Shown here piece by piece: positions 18,589-30,500 of a stretch of DNA of 64,000 nucleotides. The notes beneath the pieces were generated by a model. It was given only the letters and a program-made list of their open reading frames with translations, had not been told where the DNA came from and did not search any database. Origin of the DNA: Atriophallophorus winterbourni (Eukaryota; Platyhelminthes; Trematoda; Plagiorchiida; Microphallidae); NCBI GenBank assembly GCA_013407085.1, contig JACCGJ010002749.1, forward strand, positions 1 through 64,000, given 5' to 3'. Numbering within the stretch: position 1 is the stretch's first letter; each line of letters begins with the position of its first letter. The translations under genes were made by a program, and so were the position numbers.

Positions 18589-21500
18589 GTACATTTATAA
18601 TGAGGATTAAAGACGCGGGAATGTTTTCCACTGCATGCCGTGTATTGTCTAAAATACACTCAAATCTGGAATATATCTTCATAGTGACAGCCGGTTTTAT
18701 TCTTTTTCAGTTTTGGGAAAATACAAAATGTGCGCATCCATTCTGAGGATTTTCATTTCGGAGCCGTAGTTGCTTTCGCAGATACGCAATCCGCTACCAG
18801 AGCTATACAAAGTACAATCAAGTGCAATAAAACGGTATTGTCGCTACAATATTGTGAATCAAGTGGACATCTTGCTCTCCAATCACATGATGCTGTTAAT
18901 ACTTCGGAATCTTCAAAATCTGAACCAAAGAGGTACCGTTTACTTTCCGAGTTATTTGCCAGTCTGATCGTTCCAGAATCCAGGGAACGGATTTCAATGG
19001 ACTTTGCAAAGAATGATCGACCTTCTGATTCCCCTAATAGTTCCGATTGTGCGAATAATACACGGTAACCTTGTTTATATTCCTCATTTTTCTCAGTTCT
19101 CATCATTCAGTGACTCGCGACATGTCTTCAACACATGATTCACCAGTAACTGAATCTCGTCGCTCTATCAAGCAGCGTGGCCTGCGCATTGAGCATCTCC
19201 CACTTCGTTCTTCTGACACGAATTTGCGTGAGGGAATTTTTCATGAATATAAGAAACATGGAAAAATATCCTCGGTTGTGATAAAAGGTCATTACGAAAA
19301 GCGCTACAGTATAGTAACTTTTAAACGGCATGAAGATGCCGTTCGTGCACTCGAAGCTTCTAAAGGCAAAGTTTTTTTCGGAACTTCTATAGTTGTCTCT
19401 CTCCATGATGGGCTAGGTAAGTTTCGGCTAAATCTTCAACATTTTTTAGATGTGGAAGATCCTGATCTGTGCCCCCCCCAACTCGCCATGGATGAGTATC
19501 ACCCAAAAGCTACAAAGACTTTATTTGTTGGAAATTTGTGCTCCAGTACTGTTACTCAAGAAGAGTTGCGGAAAGCATTCCGATCTTTTGGAGACATTCT
19601 GGTATGTTCATACTTCACTTTATTTGCAGGAAATCGACATTAAAACTCAAGCTAATCAGCCTAATACGTCTTACGCGTTTGTACAATATTCCGATATTAA
19701 AAGTGTTGTTCGAGCGCTTTCTTCGCAAGATACTGTTAGGATTGGTGGAAAATCAGTCAAATTGGGCTTTGGTAAAAGCCAGCCAACCAACGTCGTGTGG
19801 CTGGATAATCTTCCACCAGTTACCGAAGATTTCCTTTCTCATCAATTTGGCAAATACGGACACCTTACCCACGTAGTTCTTGATCGAAAAGCATCCAAGG
19901 CTCTACTTTACTTTGATGCAATTGAAATGGCACAACGAGCCTTAAGTGAAACTCGGAACCGCACAATTTTAGGTCGGAAAGTCCATCTTGATTTCGCTGG
20001 GTATGAATGTCAAGTTGCTTTCATGCGTCACTTGGGAATAAACGACAGTTTTGGCATCGCTTACGAGGATTATAGGTAGGTCAACGCAAATTGTCATTCT
20101 TTTTAGGGAACGTTTAAAACAGCTGCTATCACTTTGGCCCCAATGTGGCCTCCCATTTCTTGGTCGGCAAAAGTAAGTTATCCGTATATTTTTATAAATT
20201 TTACTTGTGGGCATCAAAATGCTCTGCTATTGATATTATTCGAATTATATTGCGTACATTGCCGCTGCTTCAGTTGTTTTTCTTGTTTCTTGAGGCTTAT
20301 TCTCACGCATTGTTTTAGACGGAACGTTTGATTTGTTTTCGTATGCTATCGGTTACCTCCATGTGTCGCTTGCTCTGAGATGAGCTGTCAAATTCATTTT
20401 CTTGCTGATCTTATTTAAACCGACTTTTTCACTAGCAAGCTTATGAACAAGAAAGTATTTTGCACTTGGTGATGGATGACCACTAAGTACGGTTGCAAGC
20501 ATTCACTTGCCGGGAGTGCTACGAATAGACTTAGTTAATACAATTCAAAGTTCGGTTTGAATGAAAGTCACTTTTAGCAAACAGATGGTATGTTCGCATC
20601 ATAAGCTGCGCATATCACAATTGTTCTCGTTTTCTCGGAGCTCTAATCCGCTGTGTAACTACGCTCCGAAATCCTAGTGCTCACTTTCACATTTTTCGAC
20701 TATTGTCACGATTTTTACGTAAAACGCAAGCACATTGGCTGTCGCGACACCGATAACAATCCGTTTCCTGTACGTTAATTATGATGTTTATTTGTTCGTT
20801 TTGGGTATATAAAAAGTGAGCTTTTACTCATACCCTACAGGTTAGAATGATTACAATAGTGTTTTTGACACTATACCATCTTGTTACGCGATGCACAAAC
20901 CCCGAGGATCTGATAGAATATTTTGTTGAATTAACCTTCGCTTTTGCGTTTTCCTCATCCAACGATATTGACTAGGCGTGTTATTTCCTTTTCAGATTTT
21001 TAGAAGATATTCTAAAAGAAAGCAAAAGTTTTCACAAAAGTTCCGGGCGAAGTTATCGCTCATTGAGCAAACACTCGTCGATAGACCGTGATGCACCACG
21101 TAATAAACACCGTTCGGGTAATAAACACGTGGATTCTAAAGCAAACCGCCAGAATCATCGGAAAGGAGATCGAGACCATAGCAAGGATTCTTTATCGTCT
21201 TCTCCTAATCGTCACTCCAGAACTGATCACTTGACTCCTCGAAAACGTCATCAATTCTCGTCCCATAAAAAACCATCGGAATTATCTCCATCGAACTCTC
21301 GAAGCTCAATCAAGTCTAATTCACGCTCACAGAAAGCGTCTTCACCACAACCTACTTCAAATTCACGACCTGGTTCAGCGCGTTTTCCAACAAAGGATAA
21401 TTCACATTATTTGGATGCGACAGACGATGTCAGTAGTGATTCACTCTCGCTGGACTTAAATGATATTGAAACATTTCATCCTTCACCGACAAAATCGGTT

Positions 21501-24500
21501 TCTCGAGATTTGTCTTCTCACCATCGTCAAACATTTTCTTGTTCATTGAAGTCTCATCGCTCACACAAGCGTGTGACCCGTAGTTCCTCCAGTCCTGATA
21601 CGGAGACTTCTAATGGGCTCTCTCGATCACATAGTCAAATGGGTAGATCATCGAGGAAATCCCGTGGTCACCAGGACGTGGATACAAGTGAACGTTCACA
21701 TCGAGGGGTTCGACATGCGCTTCAATACTCTCGGTCTAACAACGCAACTTCTTCTCCGTATTGTAAGAAAGATGCTTTAACAAGACACTCGAAAAAGCAA
21801 GATGATCGCAAGTGGGAAAATTCCAAAAGTATTTCCTTACCGCATGATACTTTAACGAAATTGGAACAGGAACGAGCAAAACTTTTACGAGAGCTTTCTC
21901 TTTTGAACGACGAAGTCGGTATGCGCAGAACCCGAAATTCGGATATATCGCGTACTTCGGATATTAATTCATCGAATTTATGGTACGTATATTTTTATTC
22001 TCTATTTTGTTGCATAATCATTTTTGTTATGGCTGTGTATGTGGTGTTTCGACAATTTTTCACATTTGTATAGCTTAAAATACTGTCATATTACCCAAGC
22101 CCAGATAAGAATTTAACGACTGAATGCTAGTAATGATCCTTATGAGTGCTTATACGCACCTCGATTCGATGCGAGACTCATTGAAGAAAGCGTGTTGAGT
22201 AGTGCACTTTCCTCATTTTGCGCAGACATCGCTATCGTTGGACTGCTTCCCCCGAAATTTCTCGCTGTCTCACTACAATTTGAAGCAGATAAGCAAAATT
22301 TGTGTTTAACAAGATTTAAATTTTATGTGCATTAAACAAATATATGGTGGACATGATAAATTGATTCGCCGTCTTGTACGATGATCGCTTGTTGCCCGTA
22401 TGTCGAACCACACTAGGTTTAAGCCATCGGGTGGCTATCAACCGATATAGCCTATCTGAAACTCATTTTGCGAGTCAACTAAATTGTTATAAAATTATCA
22501 TTTATATACATTTGCTTTATCGCGCTGAGTCTGGCACTTGAAATGGTGCAATGATTTGTGTACCTCCGAGGCACATTGAGTGAAGCTGGGCCGTGTCCAT
22601 GGGACAACAGTTGTATCAAATGAGAAGACTGGAGTCACACGAACTGCCCCAGAATCTAGTAGATTGCAGTGGGCTAACTGCTAGGTCGTCTAGGCCTAGA
22701 CAGATAAATAGGAAGGGAATTATGTTAGTGAAACTGCAGCGTGTCCGTGGTTTCAACTCATTGGTGTTAATCAATTTAGCCTGGTTCACTCTGCTGTCGG
22801 CAACAAATTTCTAAACTCACTATTCAAAAAGGCTAATACAGCAGCTTGATAGGCGCTTTTCCCACGGCACTATCCCGCGCGAACTCTTCACGGCATGGTA
22901 AAGAGAAGACTTCCGAAGAAATTCTGGACACTCGTTTGGCTTTTCGGGATTTTCAGTCCTGCGCTATTGCAACGGTTGTCATAGCCGGAGGTGGCAGTGA
23001 GGATAAGCTCCCACTGTCTATAAAATGCTCCCATATGGCGTGCGTCTCAAATAGCCTCTGACAATCAAGTCCAGCTTCTGGCCTGCACGAGTAGCTCTCC
23101 GAGCCCTGCGGAACTGCTTCTACCAATAGGAGAAGGGGCGATGGCGAGTGACTGGCGCCTGAAAACCAGTTTGCTTCGGGCAGATGGAGCTCGTTAGCCT
23201 GGGAGGACATTTCATCTAGGGGAAGGAAAATCCTGATTTTAAACCTCCGTTGCCTTGCGGCATACCCAATCGCGGACAAGGCTTCGGGAGAAAACCCCGA
23301 GGAATAATCTGGAGCAGAGTCTCGTAGACGGTTAGTTGGTGCACACCACCTCTTTCTGTCAACTCCCTGCTGCCTTGCAGTTCGCACTTGGTTGTGCAAA
23401 GACTAGAGAAGCTGTCTCGAACAAACGCCGAGTGGTGCTGGGGACGCCGCTTTGTACCCAAATTCCCAAGACCCTTCATTGAAGCCGACTCATCCTCCAG
23501 AAGGAGATAGTCACACACAAGTAACAAGTACTATCCCATAGTGCCACACAAAAGTGGATTTTTATAACTACTGCTATGCATGATGTCTTTGCATCGGAAT
23601 GTAGCAACACGTTTTAGTGCGTCAGTAATAACCTCGAAATAACATCCGATAATATTTTAGTTGACTGCTACTGTATAGTCATTGCCTTCTTTTTTCAATT
23701 TTTCATTTCAATATTCTTTCTCCAATCTATCTAGGCCTGGGCAACCTGACAGTGTCTTAGCCCACGTGCAGTCTATGACTGTGCTGCACTTTACCGGAAT
23801 CAGGCCTGTGTTTTCATACATACATACTTTTTTGTAAACCCTGACCGGTCGATGCCACTAAGCAAAACAGATCATGTTGGCTATATGCCTTCCAGAGCTA
23901 GCGAGTCTACAGTCTACAGATTTGAATTAAGTTCGTGCAAATTGGATGCTCTAAAAACAGAGCAATAAAACTTAGAAACATGATGATCCAACCTTGATTT
24001 ATTTTCTCTTCTACGCTTCACCACACACAGAGAACTACAAATTCGTTGACACCAAGTAGTTCAATTTCGTTCGATCAAATTTTCACTTGTTAGTAAGCCA
24101 TAGACCTGGCAATAATCGCACTCAGCCTACAATAGCGACGTTTCTCAATTCTCAGTCTACCTTCCATTCGATCATCAAAAGCGCATTGTTTATTTTTCAT
24201 AGCATAAAGCTATGACACAAAAGTACGTTTGATATTTCAGACATTTTATATTCATGCTCATGCTAATTTTGACAAATCATGTATTACCTTTCTTCGAAAG
24301 GCGCTTAGTACTTTCAACTGCACACTCTTATGACTGAATCTAACAGTAACTACACTGAGTTTTAACGGCGATACGTAAACTGCTCTGCCTATTCGGATCT
24401 GTGTATTAGCAGTAGTGTGTAGTTAAGTAACGGGACAATGGTTCGCGTTTTTAAAACGCTGGTGGCATTTCATATCTTTGATTATCTTTGGCGTCAGTGG

Positions 24501-27500
24501 ATATTATCTCCGAAAATCGAACAGAGTATAAATCAGCATTCTGAGCTATGATGTATCTCGGAAATTGCGGTCTCTACACGTTTGTACTACGTTTTTCCTT
24601 AGTTAATTTTGCTGTTGATATTTACTGTCTATCGGCAGCATGCTTATACAATTTGTCTATAATTACACAACTAACTGCTCCCAAGCTTTCAACGTGCTAA
24701 TTTGTATGCCGCTCAGGTGATTCCGTCGTCCTTTTAGGTCACGCATCTGTTGGTATAATGATCACCTCACGTGTGAATGCTTCGCTAATTGCTTGTAATA
24801 GTTGTAACAGGAGTATTAGAATATGCCCATAAGAACACAGATTTTACTGACGTAAAGAACGATTTCTACCACGTAGATATGCAAAACTAAGTTACTCTTG
24901 ATTGGGCCGGTTTTCGTTTAGCACTGCGTCGTTTTAATGGCTGTTGGACTCTGATTTTGGACAAACATATGTCGGCGATAATAAATTAGCAGGGATTAGT
25001 TGGGATGACCCTATTCCTTTGTCGATGTTTGCGCGATCCACTTGCGCTCTGCCGATCTTGTTGTAAGGCTCTTTGTTATTGTTTGGTCACTGGCACTGAA
25101 CTGCATGCTGAAACACGATTGAGTTTGAATGCTGTTTTCCATTCTGTCTAGGTTTGAACAACGTGGCAGATCACAACCCAAGTGTAGTGTATGACTTTAG
25201 CACTTTGCCTGGTTTCAGGTTTATGCTTTCATTCGCATGTTTGTAAGTGGTAGCAGGAAAGTCTCACCTGGCAGTTGAATCGGCAATGAAGCTGTCTTGC
25301 TGAAGTGCTCTACTTATTCACAAAACAGTTTAATGTATATTTTATTCGATATCTAATCACCTCATCGTGTTGCTTCTGTGCTTATTTTTCTACATGCTCT
25401 GTAGCTTTTTATGTACCACTTAGCATCTATTCAGAAATATTGTATCAGAGCTATATGCAGTTAATCACAGGGTATTGGCTACGTATCTAAAGCACGGATG
25501 TTCAATCCTGCAGTACTTCTGTGTCGTGAGGCTAATATCGTGTTAAATTGACTTGCCACAGATAGTGAGCTGCATGCGAAAACACGCTGTAGTCTCACTG
25601 CCATTTCTCTTCCCATGTTGATTTCTCTTATCTGTCTAGGCCTAGTAGCATGGCTGTATCTAAACTTAGAAAGGACATGAACATTGTTATCAGAATACAT
25701 CAATTCCTCGATTGTGTCAATAACGTTGCTGCGACCACAAAGAAGTGCTCCAGAATATCGCGTTATTGCAACTCCTCTTGGCTTGGTGCAAGATACTACG
25801 CGAGTGTATCGTTCAGCGTCAACAACGACGTCTGATCCATCGGCATGAGCCACAAGCCGAGATAGTCAACATGCAAAGCAACGTGTGTTAAGCCAGTTGA
25901 CGTACAATTTAAAAGTATTTAAACTAATATGCAAGTAGGATAAACACAAGTATGACGAGTAGCTTTCTTCGCTGTCTTGCTGCCGTGTTCTTATTTTTTT
26001 ATACCCGATTTAATAAAAATTATAAAAACCGAGGAGAAATATTTCCAAGTGCAGTGTATAAAGAACCAGCGCTGAATAGGGATCGTGCAATAAAATATGG
26101 TATTCCAAATAAGAATCAGAGTGATTCCGAGTCCAGCATTAAAACGCGCATGGAGAGTTCATCTGATACAGTTGGTTGACAGTACCTTTATCTCGGATGT
26201 GCAATCGTGTAGTACTTCTGTGCTGTGCGACTAAAACCGTGCTAAATTGATTGGTAAGCTGCATGCTTAAACACTGGAGTCCCATTTCTAACTGTGCGGC
26301 ACATTTCCTGGATCGGGCTTGTGATTTCATATTTCATACATACATATAAAACAATATACTCTTAGAGTAATACGCTATTTCACATCATGTATAAGATGCG
26401 GTATTACGCTTCGTGTCGGAGCAACCTGTAGTCTCACTGGTCTTATCCACGTAAAGTCTAGGAATCCGTTTCAATTTGGCTGGATCCATGTTTGCGATTT
26501 CATAGAAAAATCAGATCACGTACCTTCTGATCCCAGCGACACAATACGGTAGTCACTTTCGTGTGTCGTTTTAGCGCTTGATTAAAAATCGTTTGATTTT
26601 GTGTTTGAACGAAATTGTTCTTTATGCAAGCCCAGTTCAAAAGTAGCCGTGAAGTCGAACATAGCTTAAAACTTTAGACTGGTTTCTGGGCTCACTGAGC
26701 TTGATTTTCCTGTCTCCACCGAACGGCAACCCCACGGAAAACTGTGGTTCGCTGTGTCATCATCATCATCATGAAGCACAAGTCTGGAGCCAGACAAAGT
26801 GCCAAGCAATATGAAGCAGGAAAATCAGATCAGCAAGCTCGTGAAAAATGGAATGCAGGCAAGCGGAATATACAAAAGCAAATGCGCAAAAACAGTTCGT
26901 TTTTGTAGTTTCACTGCGTGCGATTTTGTTTTTTGTTCATCAAAATGTAATATAATAATAGTATACCAAATAAAAGATTAGGATACACATAATAAAATAC
27001 ACTGGCGCCATTGACTTTGGTTTGAAGCCATATCTTGTAAGGTTTCCAGCCAACTATTAGGCGGAGCTTTTGGACCCCACCCGGGCAAACGAATACGCCC
27101 AAGGGAGCCTAGCGCTGCGCTGAGTTTCTTCATCCCAACGCGCCACGTCCTGGACTGGCCACTCGTCGGCAAATCATTTTAGCATGATGTTATTTGCGCA
27201 TCAAAGATGTGCTGGACAATGGCACATTTGTGAAGTGTATGAACTCCATACAATCGGTTTTAAATTAAACCTTATTTAAAAAGTAATTTTTTGCCACTGT
27301 ATCTTTTGCTTACTGTATTGTTTCTTTTAATGTAGATTTGACCATTTACATTTTCGTGGTTCATTTCACAACTCTGCTATGCTTATAACTGAACTTTTTT
27401 TACAGTCACACAGACTCTGGAGAAACTTCTGTTTCCCGCGGATCTTCCGTGCCACAACATTCGATTGCCAAAACCACGCCTGTCTCGGACCTACAAGAAA

Positions 27501-30500
27501 ATTTCAATTCCACTGTATCTAGCGGTGAACAAACTTATGTCAGTCCCGTGATTAAAACCGAAGCCACAACATCGTTGTCGCGTCATATTACTGTTCACAC
27601 CACGGAAAATAAATGTTCACCACAATCTACTGGACATGGACTACTCTCACCTCCCCATAATAATATTCAAGGGGATCCTTCATTATCTGATCATCCGAAG
27701 TCAACGTCGCCTAAGCCGCATTCCGTGCCTACATCTGTTGATAACTTTTGTGACACGAAAATCGTCGCTCCTCTCACCCCTGCTGACTTTGATGTACCAC
27801 CACCGCCGCCTCCTCCTCTTCCAGAGAACTTGAAAAACTCACTGTTTATTAACACTTGTCTAGACTCGACAACGGCGACATTAAAAAGCCCAGTCACAAA
27901 GGCTAGCTACACCGAAACGTTAAACGACAGCTCGCGTTCCATTGATTGTTCGCTCGAAGAGCGCATCAGGCTACTTGATGTGCAACTGTCGAAATCAGAG
28001 AAGGCTCGACCTGCGGTGGATTACAGTAAATTCCGAATACGACGTAAGGTTGACGCCACGATTATCAGCTCGTCATCATCTGTTCACATGGAACCCGCTG
28101 CCGTCATGTCGCCTGTTTCATCTGTTCCTAAAATGTCATGTTCTCCATTAAGTGTACATACGCGTATGGGTGATCGTTCGCGTTATCCGGATTATACCAT
28201 GTCGACTTCAATCACATCAATTGCTGTTGAAAGTTCCCCTCTTTCCGCAGTTTCTAATTCCCCTCTTCCTCTTGGCCCCCATGCTGATACATCAGAATTT
28301 GTTAAAAGCATGTTGTCCTCCAAACCCATAACCGGCACTACTGATCCTGCGTTAATTCTATCTACCTTGGATAATAAACGTGATTCGACTCTACGTTTTT
28401 CTTGCGCCACTCCGACAATCTCTACTCCTGTCTCCAGCATGCAGTCTCATTCAACAAACGACACGCCAGTTACTTCCAATTACGTTTTGTTTGCCAACCA
28501 TAGAACCCGTCACTTGGGCTTGTTTGATTCTCTCCATTCAATTTCGCACGCAACGCACGGTTCCTGTGTTGGTTCTCAGCCAATTGGTGTGGCTACCCGT
28601 ATGCCCTCCGCTTCGTCTCCACCGAAATGTCCAGGGAATGAACGCAGTGCACGTAACTCCTCTGCCGGTGAAAATAATGATGATGTACCGAAAGTGGTGA
28701 ACAGTTCTTTAACGCCTACTGTACAACATACATTTCCCACTGGGTCTGTTTGCGCGAAGTCCTTAACGCCACAACACCGTTCTAGTTCTGTGTCTGCTGA
28801 AATCGCTGTTAAAAATTCGGAGTCAATTGACAAACAACGATTGCAGAATGCTGCTAAAGGAGAACCAGACCCTTCATTTGATACTTCTCAAAAAAGCAAA
28901 GCTACTCGTATGCCAAAGGCTAAACATAAACAGATATCGAGGCCTGGACCAGTTTTGGACGATTCTATTTTCAGTAATGTAAAAAACAACACGGCGCTTG
29001 CCACTAAAAAGAGAAAGTTCCAAGAAACAGAAAATATTAAAAAGTCCGGTGATAGATGCTCCACTTCTCCCTCTAAGCTTGCCGTTGACTCGTCCTCGGT
29101 GTCGAAAAAACGGCGAACTTCCTCGATATTCTCTGACCAAACTAAGGACAAAAGTTGTACAGCACTAAAACAGACACAATCACCAGTTCAGCCTTCGAAG
29201 TTATCAAAGTCTCTTCAACCTAATAGAGTTGATACAAGCAATCCTGCCCGAACGAAGAAAAAATCTCACGCGAAAAAGTCCGTCGCGGATACTTCCAATT
29301 CGAAACCTGAACTAACTTATGAAACCATGTACGATAAAATTAAACGTCGTGCTAGTAAAGATGCTAATCAAACGGAGCCTAAACGCAAGATGCAGAAATC
29401 GACGAGTCCGAGCTCTTCTACTGCCAAACATCGAGCCGCTTCCGCTAAACGTGTTATTTCAACTCTAATCGATTCAGATACCGATGAATGTTTCAGTGAT
29501 ACTTCGGATATCAAAAGTACGCCAGGAGACATTAGATCAACAGATGTGAAGGATAGTAAGCCAAGAAAAAGCGTCAATATTTCCCCCACCAGAGTATTTG
29601 TTTCTAAATCCACCAATTCAAGCCACAGGAGTTCAAAGAGCTCTCGTTTTCGTGCGAAAAAAGGGATGAACAACAAAAACGCGAGATCGCAGCAAGTGGA
29701 AAACTCTGAGTTTACGCCTCAATCAAAGATTTCTTCATCCCGGAAATCAATTCGGAATCGTCGTTTTTCAGAAAAAACGAATGATGCTGTTAAATGCGCA
29801 AAAAATCGAAAGCAACGCGGTGATGTACACACTTCAGCGAAAACCAGTGTGGCAAAGTTGGTTAGTAAAGCACGCCACAGCTTAGTTAAGCATGTCTTTG
29901 CATCTGGCACGGATAGTTCTTCTTCATCTGCTGAGAGCAGTGAAAAATTACCAGTCAATGCCTCACCGAGATCCTATTCCTCCTGTGTGTCCGATTCTTC
30001 TCATCTCAGCAGATCATGCAGTCCAGAGGATCTCGGTGCTGATGCTGCAGTGAGACATACTTTCGGCGCCTTTGCCACATCTACAGGACAAATCATTTCA
30101 AAAGACCAAAAACATGAGAGATCAAGTTCTGTAAAGGCTGCCTCGCAATTGCAAAGTCCCGATGATCGTACTACTTCAACTTTGAAATCGACTCCCCCAA
30201 CCTTACCTATGCTCGATTCTTGTTCAAATGCTGACCCTCCTTTGAATGAAAAACTCCATACTTCAGATCCCAATGAATGGAATATTTTTTCCTCTTTGAC
30301 AAAACATTCTACACCTAAATGGCATTTACCTGGAAATGATACGGCAAATCCTTGTGACTTCGACGAGGATCTCCCTTCACTTGAGAAGCACGATCACTCT
30401 GATTCTGCCGAAATAGATAATTCCATCTCAATGACCGAAGCGGATCCGATGCATAAAAATGAGCAAAATGGTCCTTTCGCGGATACTGATTATATTCCAC

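Noticed and set aside
21983..22073. Hydrophobic C-terminus of the frame 21063-22073 (possible membrane anchor)
   Set aside because: It lies after the GTACGT donor at 21983; splicing to 27406 continues SPEN, so the hydrophobic residues are intron read-through.
25479..25853. 124-codon minus-strand ORF in SPEN intron 7
   Set aside because: It runs through a Rep-A copy and has no protein motif.
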